Assembly (NCBI RefSeq): GCF_024198235.1
Contig: NZ_JAKCFB010000016.1
Span: forward strand, 1-64,000
Direction: 5' to 3'
Length of the DNA: 64,000 nucleotides
From: Myxococcus dinghuensis
GTDB lineage: Bacteria > Myxococcota > Myxococcia > Myxococcales > Myxococcaceae
Under the pieces are notes generated by a model. That model made no database searches. It saw nothing but the letters and a program-made list of their open reading frames with translations, and had not been told where the DNA came from. The translations under genes and the position numbers were made by a program. Shown in pieces: positions 6,606 through 16,051 of this stretch (position 1 is the first letter of the stretch; the number at the start of each line of letters is the position of its first letter).

Positions 6606-7649
6606 TCATCGGCCGCCGCCCCCCCGCGCCCGCGCGTACAGCGCCAGGATGTCCTCCGCGATGCGCGCGTTCGTGGGATGCGCGATGGGCGACTGCTGTC
6701 CGGAGAGCGCCGCGCGAGCCACCGCTTCGGGCGAGGGCTCGGACACCTTCACATCCGCGAGGTCCGGCAGCGCCCCTTCCTCGACCGCCACCACACGGAC
6801 ACCACAGGCACGCGCCTGGGCCGCGGCCCGAGCGCTCCAGTCATTTCCCAAGCCGAGGAGCCAGACCTCGTCCAAGGCGCTCAACCAGCGCACGAACTCG
6901 TCGCCCTGGCGATAGCCCGCGAAGATGACCGACTCCGTCAGTCCCCTCGCGGCGACCTGACGCCGCGTCTGTTCCACGAGGCCCCCGTCCCCCACGAGGA
7001 CGAGTCGAGCCTCCGGACGCCCCTCGCGGTAGAGGGCGAAGGCATCGACCCCCACGGTGTGGCGGCGCGACGGCTGGAACGTGGAGACCATCCCCACCAG
7101 CGGGCCCCCCGAGAGGCCCAGTTCGCGACGCAGCGCCGCCTTGTCCTTCGCGGGATGGAAGCGTGGGTCCACCAGTGCCGGAAGCACCTGCGCCAGCGCC
7201 CCCTTCTCCAGCAGGCGGGGCAGCAGCGCGTTCGCGGGCACCGTGTACGCGTCGGCCCTGGGCATGGAGGCACGCAACGAGCGCGGCGCATGGAGCGAGC
7301 GGACGAGCACCGCGCCAGCGGGCCGCCCCCACCTGGCCAGCAGGTGGTCGTGGCTGAAGTGCGAGTGCACCACGTCGACGCGCCGCCCCTTCAGCCGCCG
7401 CCAATCCCGCCACATCCGCCAGGGTGGAGACTTGACCGACAACTCCAGTCCCTCGTCGTCCAACAACCCCAGCTCACGGAAGCGCGGCACCGCGGGCTCC
7501 TCCGCGGGGAGGTCCCGACGACGCCGATCCACCGCCACCGTCACGTCATGCCCGGCCTCGCGCTGCGCCAGCGCGAGCAGCGCGATGTTCTCCGCGGGGC
7601 CGCTGAAGAACGGGCTCGCCAGCAGGTGCAGGATGCGCATGCCGCTCAC
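6606..7649 (-). CDS. Glycosyltransferase family 4
   Basis: A 347-residue GT-B enzyme, probably adding a sugar to the LPS core. MRILHLLASPFFSGPAENIA is a typical acceptor-domain opening; DVVHSHFSHDH and LVGDGGL match GT4 strands. The usual donor-domain E-x7-E motif is weak: the region around WSARAAAQARACGVRVVAVEEG replaces it. The start codon overlaps the stop of the upstream glycosyltransferase by four bases, so the two act in one pathway. Sugar and linkage are unknown. Confidence 0.85.
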   Translation of the reverse strand: MSGMRILHLLASPFFSGPAENIALLALAQREAGHDVTVAVDRRRRDLPAEEPAVPRFRELGLLDDEGLELSVKSPPWRMWRDWRRLKGRRVDVVHSHFSHDHLLARWGRPAGAVLVRSLHAPRSLRASMPRADAYTVPANALLPRLLEKGALAQVLPALVDPRFHPAKDKAALRRELGLSGGPLVGMVSTFQPSRRHTVGVDAFALYREGRPEARLVLVGDGGLVEQTRRQVAARGLTESVIFAGYRQGDEFVRWLSALDEVWLLGLGNDWSARAAAQARACGVRVVAVEEGALPDLADVKVSEPSPEAVARAALSGQQSPIAHPTNARIAEDILALYARARGGGGR

Positions 7650-8653
7650 CGTCCCGACAACTTGCGGTACAGGTCATCCAGGGCGTGCGCCTCGTGCTCC
7701 ACACCACAGCGGCGCCGCGCCTCCTCGGCCGCGTTGCGCCCCACCTGCCTGGCGCGCTCCGGCTCCCGCATCAACATGTCCAGCAACTCGCGCAGCGCCT
7801 TCACGTCCCCCGGCTCGAAGAAGAACCCCGTGCGCCCATCCTCGATGAGCGTGTCCAGGTACGGCAGCTTCGACGCCACCACGCAACACCCCGAGGCCAT
7901 CGCCTCCACATGCACCAGCGAATAGCCCTCTGAATACGACGGGTGCACGAGGACGGTGAGCCCCTGATACCAGGGCTCGATGACGGACTGCTCGCCCGCC
8001 ATCGTCACGCGCTCCTCCAGGCCCGCGCGCAGACCGTTCATCCAGTCCAGGTCCGGCCCCTTCGCCAACCCCACCAGCACCGCCTGCCAGTCCGGATAGG
8101 ACGACAGCAGGGGGCGCACCGCCTCGACGAAGTCGCCCTGGCCCTTCTCCTTGCGGATCCGGCCGATGACGCCCACCCCCAGGCGCCCGCCCTGCCCCAG
8201 TCGCTTCCAGGCCTCGTCCCGATCCGCTGGAGGGTGAAAGCGCGTCAGGTCGACGCCATGCGAGATGATGGTCGACGGCAGCGCGAACGCCTCGGCCACC
8301 TGCTTCGTCAACGACACCAGCGCGTCCGCGCTCCGGGCGAGCAGCCGCGTGAAGCCGGTCGGGACCATGGACGTGTGCCGCGTGAACACCAGCCGCACGT
8401 CGCGCCCGACCAGCTTCACCAACAACCCCGCGAGCAGTTCGTTGTTCCGATGCGCGTGCCACACCACCGGCTCACTGCGCGCGCGGCGCAACAACTCCGG
8501 CCAGGTGATACGCGGGAGGCCGTCGCTGAGCCCAGAGCCGATGACCCGGGTCTCCGAAGCGGAGGCCTTCACGAGCGCGGGCACCACCGACTCCACGTGG
8601 CGCGTCACCCCCGTGTATCGCTTGTGGAAATGCGGGTGGACGATGAGCGTCAT
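7646..8653 (-). CDS. Glycosyltransferase family 4
   Basis: A 335-residue GT-B glycosyltransferase for LPS core or related glycans. Acceptor half: HFHKRYTGVTRHVESVVP, WHAHRNNELLAGLL; donor half: GVIGRIRKEKGQGDFVEAV and HPSYSEGYSLVHVEAMASG with the E-x7-E pattern that holds the nucleotide sugar. The frame continues to 8833, but that part overlaps waaA; the ATG at 8653 overlaps the waaA stop in ATGA and begins conserved sequence, so it is the start. Specific sugar unknown. Confidence 0.88.
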   Translation of the reverse strand: MTLIVHPHFHKRYTGVTRHVESVVPALVKASASETRVIGSGLSDGLPRITWPELLRRARSEPVVWHAHRNNELLAGLLVKLVGRDVRLVFTRHTSMVPTGFTRLLARSADALVSLTKQVAEAFALPSTIISHGVDLTRFHPPADRDEAWKRLGQGGRLGVGVIGRIRKEKGQGDFVEAVRPLLSSYPDWQAVLVGLAKGPDLDWMNGLRAGLEERVTMAGEQSVIEPWYQGLTVLVHPSYSEGYSLVHVEAMASGCCVVASKLPYLDTLIEDGRTGFFFEPGDVKALRELLDMLMREPERARQVGRNAAEEARRRCGVEHEAHALDDLYRKLSGR

Positions 8654-9933
8654 CGCGGCTCGGCCCTCCCGTGGGGAAAGAGCGTCGTCATCGCGTCCGC
8701 GTTCCTCTCGCTCGCGCCGGAGATGCGGCGCACCGTCTCCCTCGCCTGTGCGCCCAGAGACTCGAGCCTCACCGGGTCCGACAGCAGCTCCTCCAGTCGC
8801 GTATGCAGCGCGTCCGCGTCCGCGACCTGCCACCCACCCTGCCCCGTCAACAACGCCACGCTGTCCCGGAAGTTGTCCATGTGCGGCCCGTACAGCACCG
8901 GCCGACCCTGTCCCGCCGGCTCCAGGATGTTCTGCCCACCGCGCTTCGTGAACGAGCCCCCCACGAACACCACCGTCCCCAGCCGGTATGCGCGAGACAG
9001 CTCACCGATGGTGTCCAGCACCACCACCTGCGTCCGCGCGCCGTTCCCCGTCGAGCGCAACCCCACCTCCAGCCCCACCTCCCGCGCCAACGCCGTGATG
9101 CGCGGCGCCCGGTCCACGTAGCGAGGCGCCACCACCAGGCGCAGGTCCGGCCAGCGGCTCAGCAGCCGCCGGTAGACGCCGAAGAGCACCTCCTCTTCAC
9201 CCTCATGCGTGCTGCCGGCGATCCACACCCGCTCGCCCGCCGTCAGCCCGAGCGCTCCGCGCAGCACCTCGTCGTCGCTCGACGCGCCCGAGGCCAGGGC
9301 GTCGAACTTCGTGTTCCCCGTCACCTTCACCCAGTCCGCGTGCGCGCCCAGTTGGAGGGCCCGCTCGGCCTCTCCCTCCTCGCGCATCAACAACAGGTCG
9401 AAGTCCTTCAACGGGTTGCCGATGAGCCGGAACAGCCAGCGGTACCTGCCGACATTGGCCGGAGAGAAACGGCCATTGGTCATCACCACGCGCGCATGGC
9501 CCCGCTTCGCGGCGCGGATGAGGTTGGGCCACACCTCCGTGTACTCCAGCACCAGCAGGTCCGGACGCAGCGCCTTCACCGCCCTGCGCGTCGCGCCCCA
9601 CAAGTCGTAGGGGACGTACACCACGCCGTCGATGTCCTTCGCCAACCGCCCCTTCGCCATCGCGTGACCGCTGTCCGTCATCGTCGAGACGATGAGCTGG
9701 CAGCCCGGGAATCGAGCCCGCAGCGGAGCGAACATGGGCGCCAGCGCGAGCAGATCTCCCGCGCTCGCCCCGTGCAGCCAGAGCACCGGGCCGTCCCCGC
9801 GCGGAGGGATGTCTCCCGGCGCGTAGAACCCCAGCCGCTGCTTCAACCCGTGCCGCGTCTTCCGGTGCAGACAGAGCACCGGCAGCAGCAGCGGGAAGAG
9901 CAGGTAGGTGGCGAGGATGTACAGGAGGCGCAT
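8650..9933 (-). CDS. waaA: 3-deoxy-D-manno-octulosonic acid (Kdo) transferase
   Basis: Transfers Kdo from CMP-Kdo to lipid IVA at the inner membrane, starting the LPS core. 427 residues; an N-terminal membrane anchor (LLYILATYLLFPLLLPVL), WLHGASAGDLLALAPM with the catalytic-region residues, VSTMTDSGH, TGNTKFDAL, and NILEPAGQGRPVLYGPHMDNF in the donor domain. Start 9933 (MRLLYILA) is chosen over the in-frame 9984. It is followed by two glycosyltransferases that would act on its product. Confidence 0.95.
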   Translation of the reverse strand: MRLLYILATYLLFPLLLPVLCLHRKTRHGLKQRLGFYAPGDIPPRGDGPVLWLHGASAGDLLALAPMFAPLRARFPGCQLIVSTMTDSGHAMAKGRLAKDIDGVVYVPYDLWGATRRAVKALRPDLLVLEYTEVWPNLIRAAKRGHARVVMTNGRFSPANVGRYRWLFRLIGNPLKDFDLLLMREEGEAERALQLGAHADWVKVTGNTKFDALASGASSDDEVLRGALGLTAGERVWIAGSTHEGEEEVLFGVYRRLLSRWPDLRLVVAPRYVDRAPRITALAREVGLEVGLRSTGNGARTQVVVLDTIGELSRAYRLGTVVFVGGSFTKRGGQNILEPAGQGRPVLYGPHMDNFRDSVALLTGQGGWQVADADALHTRLEELLSDPVRLESLGAQARETVRRISGASERNADAMTTLFPHGRAEPR

Positions 9934-9955
9934 AGGGGCGGCTCCCGGCCCTCTA

Positions 9956-11128
9956 TCAGATGCCCGGGCCTCGGGGCAGCACACGCACGGGCCCGGGGAC
10001 GATCCAGGGCCGCCACTCCGAGCCGAGGAAGCGCCCGGGCCCCTTCGCCCACACCTCCACTCGCGCCACGCCCTCCCCCGTCAACTCCACCGACAGCCCG
10101 TCCGGACGCAGGCGCCCCGCCCCCCAGACCTCCAGCCGCACCGTCTCCGGCTCCGGGCTGCCGGGCAGGCGCACCGACAGCACGTCCCCCACCCGCGCCT
10201 CACGAAGCCCCGGCCGCAATCCCTCGAGCGCGAAGCCCGCGGGTTCCCCCAGCGCCCGGAACCCACACAGCCCGTTGCCTCCGGCGAGCGCCTTCGTCAC
10301 GAGGGCCGCCGCGGCCTTCGCGTCCTCCGGCAACGGGAAGGGGACCTCGTCCGGTGGGAGGTAGGTGGCCATCGACTGGAAGACGGACTCGTACGAGGGC
10401 ACGCCATGGGCGTCGTGCGCGCAGAAGGGGACACGGAGGAACTGCTGGGACAGCCCCATGAAGTGGTCGCTCGGTCCGGGCTCGGGCGCGACCAGCAACA
10501 TCACCCCATGCACCGGCTGGGAGAGGTACGCCCCCACCGCGGGCAGCAGCCGGCTCACCGGGCGACTCATCGCTTGTCGGAAGAAGGTGTCCGCCGAGTA
10601 CAGCTCGAAGCCCAGCGCCTCCGACGCGCTCTGGGCGTCCGTCCACGGGTTGTGGCGTTGCACGGGATGCGCGAGCACGCTCATCCCTCCCGCGGCCTTC
10701 ACCGCGCGGACCGCCTCCCCGGGCGGCATCCACTTCGAGACGTCCTGGAGTGGACGCTCCATCCCGAAGGCGACCAGGTGTCCCGCGGACGTCGACATCT
10801 CGACACCGGGGACCAGCAGCACCCCCTCGGCCCACGTCGGGGCCGGAGGCGTGAAGTCGTTGTGGTCCGTGAGCAGCACGAAGTCGAGGCCCGCCGCCTT
10901 CGCCGCCCGCGCCACCTCCAGTGGCGTCCCCCGCCCGTCCGAGCGCGTGGTGTGGACATGGAAGGCCCCCCGCACCCAACGCGGTGGAGCCCCCTCCGGC
11001 GGCGCGACCACGGGGTAGCTCACGAAGGAGGCCGGTAGCGCGAAGAAGCCCGCACACCCGAGCACCAACAGCACCAACCCCACCACGGCCCGCACGAGCT
11101 TGCCCGCGAAGACCCCGAGCCGGTTCAC
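9956..11128 (-). CDS. Membrane-anchored PHP-domain metallohydrolase
   Basis: 390 residues with a GTG start. One N-terminal membrane segment (about residues 10-33) is followed by a PHP phosphoesterase-like domain: AFHVHTTRSDGRG gives the metal-binding H-x-H, LLTDHND a further metal ligand, VPGVEMST and VLAHPV the later ligands. PHP/CehA-type proteins hydrolyse phosphoesters, but the substrate here is unknown. The anchor suggests a domain facing the periplasm. It lies between msbA (22-base gap) and waaA, so a role in modifying LPS or its precursors is possible, from context only. Confidence 0.78.
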   Translation of the reverse strand: MNRLGVFAGKLVRAVVGLVLLVLGCAGFFALPASFVSYPVVAPPEGAPPRWVRGAFHVHTTRSDGRGTPLEVARAAKAAGLDFVLLTDHNDFTPPAPTWAEGVLLVPGVEMSTSAGHLVAFGMERPLQDVSKWMPPGEAVRAVKAAGGMSVLAHPVQRHNPWTDAQSASEALGFELYSADTFFRQAMSRPVSRLLPAVGAYLSQPVHGVMLLVAPEPGPSDHFMGLSQQFLRVPFCAHDAHGVPSYESVFQSMATYLPPDEVPFPLPEDAKAAAALVTKALAGGNGLCGFRALGEPAGFALEGLRPGLREARVGDVLSVRLPGSPEPETVRLEVWGAGRLRPDGLSVELTGEGVARVEVWAKGPGRFLGSEWRPWIVPGPVRVLPRGPGI

Positions 11129-11150
11129 GCGACACCTCGCCCACGCGCGC

Positions 11151-12935
11151 TCACGCCACGCCCCGGTCGACAGTCCCCTCCGTCTGCATCCGCCAGAGCG
11201 CGGCGTAGCGCCCCCCGGCCTGGAGCAGCTCGGCGTGCGTGCCGTGCTCCACCGAGCGCCCCGCCTCCATCACGTGCAGCACGTCGGCGTTCGCCACGGT
11301 CGACAACCGATGCGCGATGACCAGCGCGGTGCGGCCCGGCAGCACGGCCGCCAGGGCCGCCTGCACCTCGCGCTCGCTCTCCGGGTCCAGGCTGCTCGTC
11401 GCCTCGTCCAACACCAGCACCCGCGCCCGCGCGAGCACCGCCCGGGCGATGCACAGGCGCTGACGCTGCCCACCGCTCAACGTCACGCCACGCTCGCCGA
11501 TGCGCGTGTCGTAGCCCTGCGGCAACGCGCGAATGAAGCCGTCCGCGTTCGCCACCTTCGCCGCCGCCTCGACCTCCTCGCGCGTGGCGTCCGACCGCGC
11601 GTAGCGCAAGTTGTCCAGCACCGTGCCCTGGAACAACAGCGGCTCCTGGGTCACCAGCGCGAACTGCTCGCGCACGCTCGCCGCCGTGTACCGGTCCGCG
11701 TCCACGCCGTCCAACCGCAGCCGCCCTTGCTGGGGGCGGTCGAAGCGCAGCAGCAACGTCGTCACCGTGCTCTTGCCACCGCCACTGCCTCCCACGAGCG
11801 CCGTCACCTGCCCCGCCTTCAGCTCCAGCGACACCCCGTCCAGCGCCTTGCGGTCGCCATACGAGAAGCGCACGTCCTCCAGCAGGATGGACCGTTCGAT
11901 CGGCGGCGCCACCACCGCGTCCGGCGCGTCCGCCACCGGGTGCGTCAGGTCCAGCAACGCGAAGAGCCGCTCCCCCGCCGCGCCCGCCTGGACCGCGAAC
12001 TGCGTCACCCGGCCCAGGTCCTTCACCGGCTGGTACACCAGGATGACCGCCGTCAGCAGCGACAGCAGCGCCTCCGGCTCCATCAGCTTCGCGCCCGCCG
12101 CATAGGCCAGGGCGCCCGCGAGCGCCGCCGCCGCGAGCACCTCCATCAGCCCCGGCACCGCGCCCCGCGCCCACGCCGCACCCACCACCGCGTCCTCGTG
12201 CGCCTTCGCGTGCGACGCGAACCGCGCCAGTTCCGCCTCCTGCCCGTTGAAGGCCTGGATGGTCCGCAGTCCCCCGAGCCCCTCGTGGAGCTGCCCCGCC
12301 AACTGGCCCAGTTGCGCCTGCCCCTCGCGCGTGCCCTTCAACACCTTGCGCGTCAGCCGCGACGCCGGCAGCGCCGCCAGCGGAATCACCAGCAGCATCA
12401 ACCCGCCCAGCAGCGGACTCATCGACAGCGCCACGCCCGCGAGGATGAGCACCTGGAGGCTGTCACGCAGGTAGGAGCCCACGGTGTACATCGCCGCCAT
12501 CTCCACCGCCGTCACGTCCGCGGAGAAGCGGCTGAGCAGATCGCCCTGCCGCTCGCGCGCGAGCTGCGCGGGCGACAACGACGTGAGCCGCACGAACACG
12601 TCCCGACGCAGGTCCTTCACCACCCGCTGCGCGAACAGGCCCATGAAGTAGAACTGGCCCAGGTAGCCCACGCCCTTCACCAGGCCCACGACCACCATCA
12701 CCAGCGGGAAGCCCCACAGCGCGGCGTCACGCGGCAGGTCCGCCAGCCAGGGGACCCGGTGCGCGCTGGCGAAGCCCTCGCCCCCGCCCGACAGGAGGAA
12801 ACGCAGCGCGGGCCCCGTGAGGTACGCGTAGGCCCCCGTCGTCAGGCCCACCAGCGCCATGCACACGAAGGCCACGACGAGCACCGGCACATGCGGGCGC
12901 GCATAGCGCAACAGTCGCCACAGGATCTCGTGCAT
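11151..12935 (-). CDS. msbA: Lipid A export ABC transporter (MsbA-type half-transporter)
   Basis: 594 residues: an N-terminal six-helix membrane domain (about 1-310) and a C-terminal ATPase domain with Walker A GGSGGGKST, signature LSGGQRQRL, Walker B VLVLDEATSSLD and H-loop IAHRLST. MsbA homodimers flip lipid A-core across the inner membrane. The family includes other lipid and peptide exporters, so the name rests on context: waaA, lpxK and core glycosyltransferases lie directly downstream. The pseudo-receiver gene ends three bases upstream, so they are probably co-transcribed. Confidence 0.9.
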   Translation of the reverse strand: MHEILWRLLRYARPHVPVLVVAFVCMALVGLTTGAYAYLTGPALRFLLSGGGEGFASAHRVPWLADLPRDAALWGFPLVMVVVGLVKGVGYLGQFYFMGLFAQRVVKDLRRDVFVRLTSLSPAQLARERQGDLLSRFSADVTAVEMAAMYTVGSYLRDSLQVLILAGVALSMSPLLGGLMLLVIPLAALPASRLTRKVLKGTREGQAQLGQLAGQLHEGLGGLRTIQAFNGQEAELARFASHAKAHEDAVVGAAWARGAVPGLMEVLAAAALAGALAYAAGAKLMEPEALLSLLTAVILVYQPVKDLGRVTQFAVQAGAAGERLFALLDLTHPVADAPDAVVAPPIERSILLEDVRFSYGDRKALDGVSLELKAGQVTALVGGSGGGKSTVTTLLLRFDRPQQGRLRLDGVDADRYTAASVREQFALVTQEPLLFQGTVLDNLRYARSDATREEVEAAAKVANADGFIRALPQGYDTRIGERGVTLSGGQRQRLCIARAVLARARVLVLDEATSSLDPESEREVQAALAAVLPGRTALVIAHRLSTVANADVLHVMEAGRSVEHGTHAELLQAGGRYAALWRMQTEGTVDRGVA

Positions 12936-12938
12936 CCG

Positions 12939-14822
12939 CTACCGCCCCACCTTGCGCAGCGCCGCCTTCGCGAGCTGGGAGTACGGGTTGTACTCCAGTA
13001 CCTTCAGCAGCTTCTTCCGCGCCAGCGGCGCGTCTCCCAGGTCCATGTCGATGATGGCCGCGATGATGTGCAGCCGCTCCACATACGGGCCCAGCGACAG
13101 CGCCTTCTTCAAGACCTTTTGCGCCTTCTGCGCTCGCTGCACGAGCGGCCCGGAGGCCGCCTGGTACGTCGCCCAGGCGAGGAACGAGTAGTACTCCGGC
13201 TCCCTCGGGTTGAGGTTCACCGCCTCCTCGAACGCCACCTGCGCGGACAGGAAGTCGCGGCGCTTGAGCGCGGCCTCGCCCCGGCGCAAGGCGATCTCCG
13301 CGTCCACCACCACCGCCGTGTTGCGCCCCACGTCCAGCTTGCTGAACAGGTACTGGAGATACGCCTTGCGCTTCTCCTCCACGCTCAGCACGCGGTACGA
13401 GGCGGACAGCTTCTCCTGCACCGACTCCAGCAGGTCCTTCAGGTCGAGGATGTCGAACTCCGCGTAGGTGTCCGGATGGAAGCGCATCGCCGTCTCGTGG
13501 TACGCGCGCTCCACCGCCTCCGCGTCCGCGGTGATGTCCAGCCCCAGGCTGCCGAAGTAGCTGCGGGTGATGATGCGCACCGCCTCCTCGCGCAGCGACG
13601 CCGCGGTCTCCACCGGCAGCGACTTGCGCTTGCGCGGGCCGATGCGGTCCGGCACCACCGCCGTGGCCAGCACGTCCGCCCCCGTCGCCACGGGGGTCGG
13701 AGAGAACGTCACCCCGCCCGTCAGCTTCAGGAACCACAGCAGCGAGTACGCCGCGCGCAGCTCCCCACGGCCGTGCGCCAGCAGCTCCTTCAGCACGATG
13801 CGGCCGTTGACCTGCATGGCGATCTTGATGTCGTCCGTGTCGAGCGCCATCGCCGACAGGTCGCGCCCGAACTCCGGCGAGCGGACCGGGTACTCGCCCA
13901 GGTTCGCGCGCAGCGCCGCCGCCATCACCTTCAGCGGGAAGCAGCGCCGCGCGCCCTCCAGCACCTGCGACAGCGGAGGCAGGTCGACGGAGGCGACCTC
14001 CTTCGTGAACTCGTCGCCCGAATAGAAGGCATACCGGCCCTCGCGCATGCCCAGCACGCGGCACAGCCGGTCATGCGTGTAGTCGCGCAACAACTGCGAC
14101 AGCTCCTCGCCCGCGGCCTCCACGCCCGCGTCCGCCAGCGCGGCCCCGATGCGCAGCCCCGACGCCAGCGCCTCCACCACGCGCTCCGACTGCGCCGGCG
14201 TCAGCACCCGCCGGTCCACGAGGAAGCGCGTCAGCGAGTCGTCCTTGCTCGACGAGTCGAAGCTCACCGGCCCGCCGCGCAGGAAGTACACGCGCCGGCT
14301 CAGGTCGCGGTGCGCCGCCACCAGCACGCCATCGCGACGCAGCCGGTAGATGGAGTGCAGCAGGCCCGGCAGCGGGTAGCCCTTCAGCTCGCCGCTGTTC
14401 ACCGCCGGACGCGACAGCGTGGCCGCAAGCCCGGTGAGCGGCACGGCCTGCGCCGCGCGCACCAGGGACTCCAGCTTGGGGACCAGCTCGCCCGGCTTGA
14501 GCGGGTCCGCCACGTAGGCGTTCACCTTCAGGTCCAGCACGGAGCCCACGCCGCGCGCGCGCCCCAGGTGCCCCTTGTCGATGGCGACGATGGGCACCCG
14601 CCCGCCCTGGCTGTGCCCTCGGATGAGGTGCACCACGTGCGCCCCTTCCACGCGCGGCAGGTCCACCGACAGCACCATCACATCCGGGTTGTCCGCCGCG
14701 AAGTGCTCGAGCACGGCGATGGGGTCATTCACCGCGCGCACGGAATACCCGGCCTGGGAGAGCAGGCCCGTCAGGTGCTCGAGCGTGGGGGGATGGCTCT
14801 CGGCGAGCAGAAGCGTCTTCAA
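12939..14822 (-). CDS. Pseudo-receiver, PATAN (DUF4388), DnaJ and TPR protein
   Basis: 627 residues beginning with TTG. Residues 1-~120 have a response-regulator fold, but the phosphoacceptor position reads VLSVDLPRVEG, with Ser where Asp is expected four residues before Pro, and the conserved Lys of the KP motif is replaced (VADPLKP), so it is unlikely to be phosphorylated. About 130-390 is PATAN/DUF4388-like (GLLHSIYRLRRDGVL, VYFLRGGPVSFDSS). About 420-495 is a J-domain with intact HPD (MRFHPDTYAEF). The end has TPR-like repeats. J-domains recruit DnaK, and PATAN domains occur in myxobacterial regulators. Function unknown; it may act as a scaffold. It heads the msbA operon. Confidence 0.8.
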   Translation of the reverse strand: MKTLLLAESHPPTLEHLTGLLSQAGYSVRAVNDPIAVLEHFAADNPDVMVLSVDLPRVEGAHVVHLIRGHSQGGRVPIVAIDKGHLGRARGVGSVLDLKVNAYVADPLKPGELVPKLESLVRAAQAVPLTGLAATLSRPAVNSGELKGYPLPGLLHSIYRLRRDGVLVAAHRDLSRRVYFLRGGPVSFDSSSKDDSLTRFLVDRRVLTPAQSERVVEALASGLRIGAALADAGVEAAGEELSQLLRDYTHDRLCRVLGMREGRYAFYSGDEFTKEVASVDLPPLSQVLEGARRCFPLKVMAAALRANLGEYPVRSPEFGRDLSAMALDTDDIKIAMQVNGRIVLKELLAHGRGELRAAYSLLWFLKLTGGVTFSPTPVATGADVLATAVVPDRIGPRKRKSLPVETAASLREEAVRIITRSYFGSLGLDITADAEAVERAYHETAMRFHPDTYAEFDILDLKDLLESVQEKLSASYRVLSVEEKRKAYLQYLFSKLDVGRNTAVVVDAEIALRRGEAALKRRDFLSAQVAFEEAVNLNPREPEYYSFLAWATYQAASGPLVQRAQKAQKVLKKALSLGPYVERLHIIAAIIDMDLGDAPLARKKLLKVLEYNPYSQLAKAALRKVGR

Positions 14823-14867
14823 GGGTGCCGCAGTCTACACCTTCATCCGGTCTCGCATCAGGGTACG

Positions 14868-16034
14868 ATGCGCCCCCCTCACATGACGCCCCCACCCCGC
14901 ATCCTCGTCGTGGCCGGAGAAGCCTCCGGCGACGCCCACGCCTCCGAGCTCGTCGCGGCCCTCCAGGCCCGGCGGCCGGACCTCACCTTCTTCGGCATGG
15001 GCGGCTCGCGCCTGGCGGCCCGGGGCGTCGAGCTGCTCTTCGACGCCCGCGAGGTGTCCGTCATGGGCATCACCGAGGTGCTCCCCCGCATTCCCAGGAT
15101 CCTCCAGATCATGAAGGGCCTGGCCGAAGCCGCCGCCGAGCGCCGGCCGGACGTGGCCATCCTGGTCGACATCCCGGACTTCAACCTGCGGCTGGCCAAG
15201 AAGCTCAAGGCCCTGGGCATCCCCGTCGCCTACTACATCTCCCCGATGATCTGGGCGTGGCGCCGGGGACGGGTGCGCACCATCAAGCGGCTGGTGGACC
15301 GGATGCTCTGCATCCTCCCGTTCGAGGAGGACTTCTACCGCGAGGCGGGCGTCAGCGCCCGATACGTGGGCAGCCCCGTGGTGGAGCAGGTCCCCACTCC
15401 GGACACGACACGGGCCTTCCGCGAGCGGCTGGGGCTGGCCGAGGAGGCCCCCACGCTCGCCCTGCTGCCCGGCAGCCGGATGAGTGAGATCCGCCGCCTG
15501 CTGCCGGCGATGGTGGACGCGGCGAAGCAGCTCGCCGCCGAGCGTCCCGGCCTGCAGGTCGTGGTCCCCGTGGCGCCCACCATCCCCCGTCAGGAGGTGG
15601 TCTCCCGCTTCGAGGGCAGCGGGTTGACGCCCGTGCTGGTGGACGGGCACGCCCCGGAGGTCGTGGGCGCCAGCGACGCGGCGGTGGTGGCGTCGGGTAC
15701 AGCCGTGCTGGAAGCCGGGCTGATGCAGCGCCCGCTGGTGGTCATCTACCGCGTGTCGCTCATCTCGTACTGGGTGGGACGGCTGATGCTCAAGGTGGCC
15801 TTCGTCTCCCTCATCAACCTCCTGGCGGGCCGGCGCGTGGTGCCGGAGCTGCTCCAGGGGGAGATGACCCCCGAGCGCATCGCCGACGAGGTCCGCCGGG
15901 TCTGGGTACCCGGCGCCCCCCGTGAGGAGATGATTCAGGGTCTCATGGAGGTCCGGGGGAGGCTGGGCGAGGCAGGGGCCGCCACCCGGGCCGCCGAGTC
16001 CGTCATGGAGCTGCTGCCCCCGCGCCCCGTTTAG
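14868..16034 (+). CDS. lpxB: Lipid-A-disaccharide synthase
   Basis: Condenses UDP-2,3-diacylglucosamine with lipid X to form the lipid A disaccharide. 388 residues, the usual size. VVAGEASGDAHASELV near the N-terminus, ILVDIPDFNLRLAKK, YYISPMIWAWRRGRV and SGTAVLEAGLMQRPLVVIY are all characteristic. ATG at 14868 has AGGG five bases upstream; the next ATG (14883) lacks a ribosome site. Its start is only 45 bases from the divergent pseudo-receiver gene, so the two transcription units share a very short control region. The frame is open far upstream, but that part is antisense to msbA. Confidence 0.96.
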   Translation: MRPPHMTPPPRILVVAGEASGDAHASELVAALQARRPDLTFFGMGGSRLAARGVELLFDAREVSVMGITEVLPRIPRILQIMKGLAEAAAERRPDVAILVDIPDFNLRLAKKLKALGIPVAYYISPMIWAWRRGRVRTIKRLVDRMLCILPFEEDFYREAGVSARYVGSPVVEQVPTPDTTRAFRERLGLAEEAPTLALLPGSRMSEIRRLLPAMVDAAKQLAAERPGLQVVVPVAPTIPRQEVVSRFEGSGLTPVLVDGHAPEVVGASDAAVVASGTAVLEAGLMQRPLVVIYRVSLISYWVGRLMLKVAFVSLINLLAGRRVVPELLQGEMTPERIADEVRRVWVPGAPREEMIQGLMEVRGRLGEAGAATRAAESVMELLPPRPV

Positions 16035-16051
16035 GGTATGTCGGCCCCGCC

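Noticed and set aside
11100..14867. Plus-strand open frame running into lpxB from 11100
   Set aside because: It lies antisense to msbA and the pseudo-receiver gene, has Arg/His/Gln-rich low-complexity translation, and matches nothing. Only the part from 14868 is lpxB.
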